Shown: positions 1 through 7,256, counted from the first letter of the stretch. The stretch is DNA of 9,319 nt from an uncultured Rhodanobacteraceae bacterium (GCA_937902695.1 CALFNI010000249.1:1-9319), one strand, 5' to 3'. The notes: generated by a model from the sequence alone, not told the origin. Numbers and translations: made by a program.

Positions 1-406
<406 letters not shown>

Positions 407-407
<1 letters not shown>

Positions 408-1162
408 TGGCCAGAATCAATCTTCTGCCGTGGCGCACCGAGCGGCGCAAGCAGCGCGAGCGCGAGTTCTACATGATGCTGGCCGCTTCGGCGGTCGCTG
501 CGTTTCTCGCGGTCGCGGCGGCTTACGGCTGGATGGACGCGCGCATCGATACCCAGAATCAGCGCAATGCGTACCTCACCAACGAGATAAAAGCACTCGA
601 CAAGCAGATCGAGGAAATCAACGAGCTCGACAAGACCAAGTCGCAGCTCCTGACGCGCAAGCAGATCATCGAGCAGCTGCAGTCGAACCGCTCGCAGATG
701 GTCCATCTCTTCGACGAGATGGTGAAGACGATCCCGGACGGCGTGCGCCTGACGACGATGAAGCAGGCGGGCGACGTGCTGACGCTCGAAGGCGTCGCCG
801 AGTCGAACGCGCGCGTGGCCAGCTACATGCGCAACATCGACAACTCGCCGTGGATGGGCCGCACCGACCTTCGCAAGATCGAGAACAAGGCCGGCACCAA
901 GGATGTCGACAAGAAGACGCCGTACGTCTTCTCGCTCGACGTGAAGCTGCGCAAGCCCGAAGACGCGCAGTCGGAGAAGCAGGTCGCCGAGGGCGCCGCG
1001 GCGCCGTCCGGCACCCCCGACGCGAAGGCCGCCGACGCCGCATCCGCGCCGCCCAAGGCCCCGAACGCAGCGCCCGCCACGCCACCCGCTGCCGCGACGC
1101 CGCCCCCCGCGGCGACTCTGCCGCCGCCCGCCCCGACGACGGAGAAGGGGGAGAAGAAATGA
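407..1162 (+). CDS. pilN: PilN, inner-membrane alignment-complex protein with long Pro/Ala tail
   Basis: PilN (251 residues) is a bitopic inner-membrane protein that pairs with PilO and recruits PilM. The ATG at 407 gives an N-terminus MARINLLPWR carrying the conserved INLLP peptide that docks into PilM. An AGGAG sits 9 bases upstream, so the longer open frame back to 284 is not used. Residues 1-22 are cytoplasmic and basic, about 23-42 form one membrane helix, about 43-100 are a periplasmic coiled coil, and about 101-183 are the ferredoxin-like core ending in FSLDVKLRKP. Residues about 184-251 form an Ala/Pro/Thr-rich low-complexity tail ending TTEKGEKK. Most PilN proteins are about 180-200 residues and stop near the core, so the tail is an addition. 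The 3' end overlaps pilO by four bases (ATGA). Confidence 0.96.
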
Positions 1163-1887
1163 GCTTCTTCGACGATCTCCGCAATCTCGACAGGAACAAC
1201 GTCGGCGCCTGGCCGAAGTCGATCAAGACATTTTTCGCGGTCATCATCTTCGTGATCATCGTCGCGGTCGGCTGGTACGTCTGGATCCGCGCCCAGCAGG
1301 ACGATCTCGAGCAGCAGCAGAACAAGGAGGTTGCGCTCAAGAAGGAGTTCGAGTCCAAGCAGGGCAAGGTCGTCAATCTCGTCGCCTACCGCAAGCAGCT
1401 CGAAGACATGAAGGAGATGCTGCGCACGATGCTGCGTCAGCTGCCGAGCAAGACCGAGATGCCCGACCTCCTCGTCGACATCTCGCAGACTGCGCTCGCG
1501 GCCGGCATCGTCGTCGACCTGTTCCAGCCGGGCGGCGAAATCATCAAGGAGTTCTACGCCGAGAAGCCGATCCAGCTGAAGATGCTCGGCACGTATCACC
1601 AGTTCGGCACCTTCATCAGCGGCGTGGCCTCGCTGCCGCGCGTCGTCATCCTGACCATGCACGACGTTTCGCTGAAGCCCGCCAAGGCGGCGACCGGCGC
1701 GGGCGGCGCGTCCGCGCAGGCGCTCGCGTCGGGCGGGCAGCTGCTGCTCGAGGGCACGGTCAAGACGTACCGCTACGTCGACGACGAGGAAATCTCGGCA
1801 GCTCAGGCGGCGGCGAAGCCCACGAAGAAGGGCATCCCGCCGAAGAAGCCTGCGCCGGCAGCGGCGCCGAAGAAGGGGGGTGGCTGA
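1159..1887 (+). CDS. pilO: PilO, inner-membrane alignment-complex protein with basic C-terminal tail
   Basis: PilO (242 residues) is the dimerisation partner of PilN and a bitopic inner-membrane protein whose periplasmic domain contacts PilP. Residues 1-23 are cytoplasmic (SFFDDLRNLDRNNVGAWP is typical of PilO). Residues about 24-43 are a hydrophobic helix ending in GWYVWI, about 45-95 are a coiled coil, and about 98-205 are the ferredoxin-like core containing LPSKTEMPDLLVDIS and the YHQFGTFISGVASLPRVV segment. Residues about 213-242 are a Lys/Pro/Ala-rich tail (AAKPTKKGIPPKKPAPAAAPKK) ending in Gly-Gly-Gly, beyond the usual end of the family at about 205-215 residues. The ATG at 1159 overlaps the pilN stop (ATGA) and has a purine-rich GGAG-type ribosome site upstream, inside the 3' end of pilN. 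Confidence 0.96.
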   Translation: MSFFDDLRNLDRNNVGAWPKSIKTFFAVIIFVIIVAVGWYVWIRAQQDDLEQQQNKEVALKKEFESKQGKVVNLVAYRKQLEDMKEMLRTMLRQLPSKTEMPDLLVDISQTALAAGIVVDLFQPGGEIIKEFYAEKPIQLKMLGTYHQFGTFISGVASLPRVVILTMHDVSLKPAKAATGAGGASAQALASGGQLLLEGTVKTYRYVDDEEISAAQAAAKPTKKGIPPKKPAPAAAPKKGGG

Positions 1888-2417
1888 TGCGCACGGAGAT
1901 GACCATCGCGCTCCGTCTGGCGGGCCTCGCGCTTGTCATGGCCACGCTCGCCGGCTGCGCGCCGGGCAACGACCTGCGCCAGTGGGTCGCGCAGGAGAAG
2001 GCGAAGAAAGGCGCGCCGCTCGATCCCCTGCCGGTGATCAAGACGTTCGAGACGTTCGAATACAAGGATCAGGATCTGCGCGATCCGTTCAACGCGAGCG
2101 CCGAAGAGCAGGACCAGAACGTCAACGCAGGTCCGCATCCGGATCAGGATCGCGCACGCGAGCCGCTCGAGGCGTACCCGCTCGACGGACTCAAGATGTC
2201 GGGCACGCTCGGCATGGCGAAGGGGATCGAAGGTCTCGTGCGCGATCCCGACGGGGTCGTGCATCGCGTCCACAACGGAAACTACCTCGGCCAGAACTAC
2301 GGCCGCATCACGAGCATCAGCGAAGACCATATCGAGCTCGTCGAGCTGGTTCCGAACGGATCCGGCGGATGGATGGAACGGCAGGCGACGATCGCCTTGG
2401 GCGACACCAAGAAATGA
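1887..2417 (+). CDS. pilP: PilP, pilus alignment-complex lipoprotein
   Basis: PilP (176 residues) is the periplasmic lipoprotein that joins the PilN/PilO pair to the secretin PilQ. Residues 1-23 form a signal peptide ending in the lipobox LAGC, with lipidated Cys24 followed by Ala-Pro-Gly. The next region holds the conserved PLPVIKTFETFEYKDQDLRDPF stretch (about 48-68), the part known to wrap around PilN/PilO. Residues about 75-95 are an acidic linker. The C-terminal beta domain, about 96-172, contains LEAYPLDGLKMSGTL and NGNYLGQNYGRITSISEDHIEL, which are hallmarks of PilP and dock onto the PilQ N0 domain. The length is normal for the family. The ATG at 1887 overlaps the pilO stop by one base (TGATG), and a G-rich AAGGGGGG lies just upstream as a ribosome site. 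Confidence 0.96.
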   Translation: MRTEMTIALRLAGLALVMATLAGCAPGNDLRQWVAQEKAKKGAPLDPLPVIKTFETFEYKDQDLRDPFNASAEEQDQNVNAGPHPDQDRAREPLEAYPLDGLKMSGTLGMAKGIEGLVRDPDGVVHRVHNGNYLGQNYGRITSISEDHIELVELVPNGSGGWMERQATIALGDTKK

Positions 2418-2425
2418 GGCTCGTT

Positions 2426-2430
2426 GGGGG
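2426..2430 (+). promoter_or_regulatory. Ribosome binding site favouring the 2438 pilQ start
   Basis: A GGGGG run lies 7 bases before the ATG at 2438. The alternative in-frame ATG at 2414 would overlap the pilP stop as ATGA, like the junctions upstream, but only TTGGGCGACACCAAGAA precedes it, with no clear Shine-Dalgarno core at the right spacing. I therefore choose 2438. Both starts leave the signal peptide intact, and the difference is 8 residues. Confidence 0.55.
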
Positions 2431-2437
2431 TAACTAC

Positions 2438-4732
2438 ATGATCACGACATTTGCTAAGTGCTCGGAGCGTGGGTTCGCCCGGCCGGCGGTACGATCGGGC
2501 CTCGTAAGGCTCCTCGTCCTGCTGGTGCTCCTGATCGCCGGTACCGCGCACGCCGAGAACGTGCTCGAGGACATCGCGTACACGGCCTTGCCCGGCGGCA
2601 AGGTCGAAGTCACGCTGAAGTTCTCGCAGCCCGTTGCGGCGCCGCAGATCTTCAAGACCGAATCGCCGCCGCGCATCGCGATCGATCTCGCCGACACGCG
2701 CAACGGGGTCACGCAGCGGCGCATCGAGGTCGGTGCCGGCGCCACGTCGGCGATCTCGGCGATCGAGGCGGCCGGACGCACGCGCGTCGTCGTCGATCTC
2801 TTCCGCCCGGCGGCGTACGAGACGAGCAACAGCGGCAACACGATGACGCTGACGATCGCCGGAGGCAATTCAGGTTCGACGCCGGCCGCCGTCTCCGCGG
2901 CCTCGACCGATCCGACCAAGGCGGTTCCGGTCCACGGCCTCGAGGTTTCGAACGTCGACTTCCGCCGCGGCACCAACGGCGAAGGCCGCGTCATCGTCAG
3001 CTTCTCCGGTCCCGGCGTCGCGGCGAACGTTCGTCGCGAAGGCACCAAGGTCGTGGTCGATCTGTCGAATGTCTCGCTGCCGCCGAATCTCGCGCAGCGG
3101 CTCGACGTGCTCGACTTCGCAACGCCCGTGCAGAGCATCGAGACGCGCCCGCACGGCACCAGCGGCGTGCGCATCGACATTGCCGCGCAACCGCCGTTCG
3201 AGCAGCTCGCCTACCAGACCGGCAACGAGTACGTCGTCGAAGTCTCGCCGAAGAAGGAAGACGCGCGCCTCAAGGGCAAGAACGCGGAGCCCGAGTACAC
3301 CGGCAGCCGCGTCACCTTCAACTTCCAGGACATCCCGACGCGCTCGGTGTTGCAGCTGATCGCCGACGTGTCCGATCTCAACATCGTCGTCGCCGATTCC
3401 GTGCAGGGCAACGTCACGCTGCGCCTCATCAACGTGCCGTGGGACCAGGCGCTCGATATCGTTCTGCAGGCGAAGGGTCTCGACAAGCGTCGCCGCGGCA
3501 ACGTGATCTGGGTCGCGCCGCAGAAGGAAATCGCCGATCGCGAGGAAGCGATCGCCGATGCGCGCCTCAAGATCGAGGACAAGGAGGCGCTGGTCTCCGA
3601 CTACATCCCGATCAGCTACGGCAAGGCGAAGGACGTCGCGGCGCTCCTGACGAAGGAAACGCAGGCGAACTCGACCGGCGGCTCGAGCGGCGGCCAGCAG
3701 CAGCGCGGCTTCCTGTCCTCGCGCGGCAGCGTCACGTACGACGACCGCACGAACATCCTGCTGGTCAGCGACATCCCGTCGAAGATCCAGGAAATCCGCC
3801 AGCTCGTCTCGATCCTCGATCGTCCGGTGCAGCAGGTGCTGATCGAATCGCGCATCGTCATCGCGAGCGACTCGTTCGCACGCGAGCTCGGCGTCAAGTT
3901 CGGCGTCAGCGGCGGCTACGAGACCAGCAACGGCAACGTCATCACGACCTCGGGCAGCGCGTTCGGCACCGACGAGATGAACAACGTGATCCTCAACAAC
4001 CGCTTCGGCACCGGCACCGGGCTCACCGGTCGCGGCAGCCGCGGCCTGCCCGGCACGTCGCCGGGCAACATCCCCTCGCAGCCCCAGCCGGGCCCGCAGG
4101 GCGGCATCGCGGTGCCGAACCTCGCCGACCGCCTCAACGTCAACATGCCCGTCACGAACCCGGCCGGCAGCTTCGGCCTCGCCATCCTCGGCGCGGATTA
4201 CCTGCTCGATCTGGAGCTCTCGGCCGCGCAGACCGAAGGCCGCGGCGAAGTCGTCTCGACACCGCGCGTCATCACGGCGAGCCAGAAGGAAGCCGACATC
4301 AAGCAGGGCCAGGAAGTCGGCTACGTGACGTTCCAGTCCGGCGGCACCGGCGCGCCGCAGGCGACGGTCAACTTCAAGGAAGCGGTGCTCGAGCTCAAGG
4401 TCACGCCGACGATCACGGCGGACGACCGCGTCTATCTCGACCTCAACGTCAAGAAGGATGCGATCGCGAGCTTCATCGACAACCCGGGCGGCGGCCAGGT
4501 GCCGCAGCTCGACAAGCGCGAGATCAACACGTCCGTGCTCGTCGACAACGGCCAGACCGTCGTGCTCGGCGGCGTCTACGAAGTCAACAAGACCGATTCG
4601 GTGCAGAAGGTCCCGTATCTCGGCGACGTGCCGATCCTCGGCAACCTCTTCAAGTTCTCGAGTCGCAACAACACCAAGGCGGAGCTGCTGATCTTCGTGA
4701 CGCCGCGCATCCTCAACGACAGCCTGAAATGA
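2438..4732 (+). CDS. pilQ: PilQ, type IV pilus outer-membrane secretin
   Basis: PilQ (764 residues from this start) forms the multimeric outer-membrane channel through which the pilus passes. Residues 1-39 are a Sec signal peptide with a long basic n-region and a LLVLLVLLIAGTAHA core and cleavage site. Two AMIN domains, which bind peptidoglycan in this family, lie at about 43-140 and 168-270. The N0/STN domain is at about 290-350 (VTFNFQDIPTRSVLQLIADV). The N1 domain is at about 385-460, interrupted by a Gly/Ser/Gln-rich loop at 410-425. The secretin core runs from about 465 to 757, with VVSTPRVITAS, VLVDNGQTVVLGG and VPYLGDVPILGNLFK, ending LLIFVTPRILNDSLK. A flexible Gly/Pro-rich segment at about 520-560 interrupts the core. 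The length and domain order are normal for PilQ. It is the last canonical pil gene here. Confidence 0.97.
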   Translation: MITTFAKCSERGFARPAVRSGLVRLLVLLVLLIAGTAHAENVLEDIAYTALPGGKVEVTLKFSQPVAAPQIFKTESPPRIAIDLADTRNGVTQRRIEVGAGATSAISAIEAAGRTRVVVDLFRPAAYETSNSGNTMTLTIAGGNSGSTPAAVSAASTDPTKAVPVHGLEVSNVDFRRGTNGEGRVIVSFSGPGVAANVRREGTKVVVDLSNVSLPPNLAQRLDVLDFATPVQSIETRPHGTSGVRIDIAAQPPFEQLAYQTGNEYVVEVSPKKEDARLKGKNAEPEYTGSRVTFNFQDIPTRSVLQLIADVSDLNIVVADSVQGNVTLRLINVPWDQALDIVLQAKGLDKRRRGNVIWVAPQKEIADREEAIADARLKIEDKEALVSDYIPISYGKAKDVAALLTKETQANSTGGSSGGQQQRGFLSSRGSVTYDDRTNILLVSDIPSKIQEIRQLVSILDRPVQQVLIESRIVIASDSFARELGVKFGVSGGYETSNGNVITTSGSAFGTDEMNNVILNNRFGTGTGLTGRGSRGLPGTSPGNIPSQPQPGPQGGIAVPNLADRLNVNMPVTNPAGSFGLAILGADYLLDLELSAAQTEGRGEVVSTPRVITASQKEADIKQGQEVGYVTFQSGGTGAPQATVNFKEAVLELKVTPTITADDRVYLDLNVKKDAIASFIDNPGGGQVPQLDKREINTSVLVDNGQTVVLGGVYEVNKTDSVQKVPYLGDVPILGNLFKFSSRNNTKAELLIFVTPRILNDSLK

Positions 4733-4742
4733 AAAGCGGTCA

Positions 4743-4763
4743 GCATGCGGCGTCGCCGCATGC
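4743..4763. repeat. Perfect inverted repeat downstream of pilQ
   Basis: A 21-base perfect palindrome has 10-base arms (GCATGCGGCG and CGCCGCATGC) around a central T. As RNA it would fold into a 9-pair stem with a GUC loop. It starts 10 bases after the pilQ stop and ends 43 bases before the lipoprotein ATG. No T-run follows, so it is unlikely to be a complete intrinsic terminator. It could be an mRNA-stabilising or processing stem, a weak attenuator, or an operator. The symmetry is seen directly; the function is unknown. Confidence 0.6.
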
Positions 4764-4795
4764 CGATCACGCCTAACGAATAGACGTGCGACCCT

Positions 4796-4799
4796 GGAG
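4796..4799 (+). promoter_or_regulatory. Ribosome binding site of the Ig-like lipoprotein gene
   Basis: GGAG in the context CTGGAGAACGACT lies 7 bases before the ATG at 4807. This supports that ATG over the in-frame GTG at 4786. A start at GTG would add seven residues (MRPWRTT) ahead of an otherwise standard lipoprotein signal peptide. Confidence 0.75.
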
Positions 4800-4806
4800 A
4801 ACGACT

Positions 4807-7137
4807 ATGAAATTTGTCCACAAGGCCCTCGGGTTGCTGCTCGCCAGCGCTGCGTTGAGCAGCTGCGGCGGCGGCGGGGGTAACGGCGGCGCGTTCGAAC
4901 CGCCGCAGGCGAGCATCATCACGCTGAGCCCCTCCGGCGGCTCGAGGACGATGCCGCTCAACGTCGGCGAGAGCTCGCCGTGGTCGCCCGCGTCGCCCTA
5001 CACGATCGAGGTGGACGTCCACTGGACGAATGCCGACGGCTCGCCGGTGTCCGGCCATGATCTTTCGTGCAGCGTCACGAATCTCGCGATCATGAGCATC
5101 CACATCCTCGACGACGCGTCGACGCCGCAGGACGAATCCGCGATCGACTGGGGCAACATCCAGGTCCATTCCGACACCGGCCACGCGATCTGCTGGGTCT
5201 TCTCGACCGGCCAGGCCGGCACCGCGACGCTCAATGTCGGCGGCGTCGATCCGCTGACCGGCGCATCGGTCGGTACGTCGATGACCTTCACGGTGCAGAA
5301 CGCATCCGGTCCGCTGCCCGCTTCGGTGCAGATGACGGCCGATCCGCCGGGCGTCTATTTCTCCGGTTCCAACGGCCGCCAGAGCACCACGCTCTCGGCG
5401 CTCGTGCTCGACGGCGGCGGCAACCCGGTGCCCGATCCGGCAAACGGCAACTCCGGCGCCGACAACGTGCAGTTCGAGATCGTCACGAATCCGAGCGGCG
5501 GGGCGAACCTGCAGGCGAACTCGGTCACCGGCACGGTGACCGGATCGACGGTCGCCACGCACACCGTGCACGGCGTCGCGACGGCATCGTTCCAGTCCGG
5601 CACGGTGCAGGGTCCGATCCAGATCCGCGCGACCGCGGACCGCTCGGACAACAACGTCACCAACGGCATCAGCGACCCGGTCTCGTCGACATTCTCGGTG
5701 ATCGTCTCGGACGGCAAGCTCTATGCCATCGAGCTGACCTCGCCGATCGTCGCGCCGAATCTGCCCAGCGTCACCGTGAATACGGTTTCGGGCGACGTGA
5801 GCAGCAGCGGCGATACGTTCCCGCCGGATGCGGATGGCACGTTGAGCATCCCGGTCACTGCCGTCGCGCACGACGCGCAGAACAACCCCGTGTTGCCGGG
5901 TACGGCGCTGCATTTCGGCGCGGTCGACGAACCGGTCGGCGCCCCGGGTGCGGTGAACGACAACGAATTCCTGATCTCGGGAACGCACGGCGATCCGCAG
6001 GAAGGCGGCACCACGTTCACGGCAACCGACGGCGCGTTCACGACGGCCGGCGGCGGCGCGCATCCGGGTGACACGCTGATCGTGTTCAACCACGACCAGC
6101 AGGGCAATGTCATCCCGGGCAACGATGACCTGATGAGCGCGCTCACGGTGCAATCGGTTAACAGCCAGACGAACCTTACGACGACCTCGCCGTTCAACGA
6201 GAACGACCTTACCGGCGTGGTTGTCAACAACGGTCCGGTTCTGCCCTATCTGGTCGGCCGCGGCGTGCACGGCTCAATCACGTCAGTCGGCACGACCGAC
6301 GAGAACGGCATCGCGCATTCGACGCTGACCTACACGGTCAACAGCGTGCAGAACGCAGTGGCGATTTTTGCCCAGGGCGCCGGCACGGATCCGATCACGA
6401 ACGGACAGCGTCGCGTCACGGCCGCCGGTACGTTCGTCTATCCGGGACTCGCGCCCGCGAGCCTGATCGTTTCGCCGCAATCGATCACCGGCAACACGAC
6501 GACCAGCGTCACCGTCTGCGTCGTCGATGCGCTCGGCATCCCGCTTCGCCACGTCGATATCGGATTCCTGTTCCAGCTCGACGGCGGCGGCACCGGCAGC
6601 GTCGACGGCCACACGGGCACGGGCACGTTCGCTCATCGCACCGACGTCACCGGTTGCGCGACCGGCTCGGTCACGACCAGCGACATTCCCGGATCGAGCA
6701 CGCCCGGCTCCGCCGGCACCCTGCATATCAGCGCCGCGGGACAGACCGCGGACGTCGATATCACGACGCCGGTCATCCACAGCCTGACGATCAAGGTTGT
6801 CGCGCCGGACACGGGCGGAACGCCCCCAGGCCCCCCTGGCGACGGTACCTATACGGTCAACCTCAGCACCAGCGGAGGCGGTTTCTCGCCGCCGAATCAG
6901 GCTGCGGCGTGCAGTGTCACGGGTCCGACACCGGCGGCCGGCACGGTGTGCGGCACGTTCACATTTGACATCGGTACCACCGTGGGACTGAGCGCCACGT
7001 CGCCGGACACGGCGCTGGCATTCGTCGGCTGGACCGGTACGCCGACGACGACGTGCACGGCGACCTCGGCGTCGACGAGCGCCACCATGACGGGCGACGT
7101 GACCTGCACCGCCACTTGGGGTCCTCCGGCGCCCTGA
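4807..7137 (+). CDS. Large secreted lipoprotein with bacterial Ig-like repeats
   Basis: This is a 776-residue predicted lipoprotein of unknown function. Residues 1-19 are a signal peptide (MKFVHKALGLLLASAALSS). The lipobox Cys20 is followed by a polyglycine linker, as in many outer-membrane or surface lipoproteins; +2 is Gly, so no Asp inner-membrane retention signal is present. The body is Ser/Thr/Gly/Asn-rich and predicted beta-rich. Two segments, residues 251-300 and 496-546, align with each other (an hGhA start, TNG about 31-32 residues later, then TF), in the manner of Big_1/invasin-type Ig domains. A weaker third copy lies near 613-650. The C-terminus, about 720-771, has FVGWTGTPTTTC...GDVTCTATW, resembling beta-repeat modules of cell-surface proteins. 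Nine cysteines include the lipobox. No enzyme motif was seen. It follows pilQ at 74 bases with no T-tailed terminator between, so co-transcription is possible. A role in pilus or secretin function is inference from position only. Confidence 0.88.
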   Translation: MKFVHKALGLLLASAALSSCGGGGGNGGAFEPPQASIITLSPSGGSRTMPLNVGESSPWSPASPYTIEVDVHWTNADGSPVSGHDLSCSVTNLAIMSIHILDDASTPQDESAIDWGNIQVHSDTGHAICWVFSTGQAGTATLNVGGVDPLTGASVGTSMTFTVQNASGPLPASVQMTADPPGVYFSGSNGRQSTTLSALVLDGGGNPVPDPANGNSGADNVQFEIVTNPSGGANLQANSVTGTVTGSTVATHTVHGVATASFQSGTVQGPIQIRATADRSDNNVTNGISDPVSSTFSVIVSDGKLYAIELTSPIVAPNLPSVTVNTVSGDVSSSGDTFPPDADGTLSIPVTAVAHDAQNNPVLPGTALHFGAVDEPVGAPGAVNDNEFLISGTHGDPQEGGTTFTATDGAFTTAGGGAHPGDTLIVFNHDQQGNVIPGNDDLMSALTVQSVNSQTNLTTTSPFNENDLTGVVVNNGPVLPYLVGRGVHGSITSVGTTDENGIAHSTLTYTVNSVQNAVAIFAQGAGTDPITNGQRRVTAAGTFVYPGLAPASLIVSPQSITGNTTTSVTVCVVDALGIPLRHVDIGFLFQLDGGGTGSVDGHTGTGTFAHRTDVTGCATGSVTTSDIPGSSTPGSAGTLHISAAGQTADVDITTPVIHSLTIKVVAPDTGGTPPGPPGDGTYTVNLSTSGGGFSPPNQAAACSVTGPTPAAGTVCGTFTFDIGTTVGLSATSPDTALAFVGWTGTPTTTCTATSASTSATMTGDVTCTATWGPPAP

Positions 7138-7155
7138 GGGCTCGACCGCGAAATC

Positions 7156-7184
7156 GAGGGCCGCGCAAGCGGCCCTCTTTTTTT
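7156..7184 (+). terminator. Intrinsic (Rho-independent) terminator
   Basis: A perfect 9-pair GC-rich stem (GAGGGCCGC with GCGGCCCTC) closes a GCAA tetraloop and is followed at once by seven T residues (7178-7184). It begins 18 bases after the lipoprotein stop codon. It is the only complete intrinsic terminator I see in the window. It probably ends transcription of the lipoprotein gene, and of the pil operon if that reads through, and separates both from the EAL gene. Confidence 0.93.
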
Positions 7185-7200
7185 CGACCCGCGCCCCCGA

Positions 7201-7217
7201 TTGGCACTTAAGATGCA
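7201..7217 (+). promoter_or_regulatory. Candidate sigma-54 (RpoN) promoter
   Basis: The sequence TTGGCACTTAAGATGCA matches the -24/-12 consensus YTGGCACGRNNNTTGCW. The -24 element TTGGCAC is complete, the -12 element is ATGCA against TTGCW, and the GG and GC dinucleotides are separated by the required 10 bases. Transcription would begin near 7227, leaving a leader of about 30 bases that holds the ribosome site before the GTG at 7257. It lies directly after the terminator. No enhancer-binding site was identified. The match is seen directly; sigma-54 dependence is inferred. Confidence 0.65.
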
Positions 7218-7245
7218 GGCAGAACGCTCCGGAATCGATTCTCCG

Positions 7246-7250
7246 AAGGA
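7246..7250 (+). promoter_or_regulatory. Ribosome binding site deciding the GTG start of the EAL gene
   Basis: AAGGA lies 6 bases before the GTG at 7257. No in-frame ATG gives a complete cyclic-nucleotide domain: the first internal ATG falls at residue 52, inside that domain. The GTG start is therefore well supported. Confidence 0.8.
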
Positions 7251-7256
7251 ACGCCC

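Noticed and set aside
1875..1880. Six-G run near the end of pilO as a slippage site.
   Set aside because: It is short for phase variation, and it more simply serves as the ribosome-binding region for pilP.
1880..2437. Upstream extension of the pilQ frame back to an ATG at 1880.
   Set aside because: It would run through all of pilP in another frame, would bury the signal peptide about 186 residues inside the protein, and has Arg/Gly-rich out-of-frame composition.
2458..4776. A 772-codon + strand frame shifted relative to pilQ.
   Set aside because: It is almost wholly Arg/Ala/Gly-rich and overlaps the clearly conserved PilQ frame along its whole length.
4786..4806. GTG at 4786 as start of the Ig-like lipoprotein.
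   Set aside because: There is no ribosome site at suitable spacing, while ATG at 4807 has GGAG 7 bases upstream and gives a standard lipoprotein signal peptide.
4866..4891. GGC/G-rich tract encoding the polyglycine after the lipobox, as a possible phase-variation slippage site.
   Set aside because: The longest single-base run is only five G and the repeat is interrupted. A Gly linker after the lipid-bearing Cys is common, and nothing suggests frame switching.
4576..6270. A 564-codon minus-strand frame opposite the end of pilQ and the start of the lipoprotein gene.
   Set aside because: It is Arg/Asp/Val-rich low-complexity sequence crossing a gene boundary, with no motif; it mirrors the codon bias of the + strand genes.
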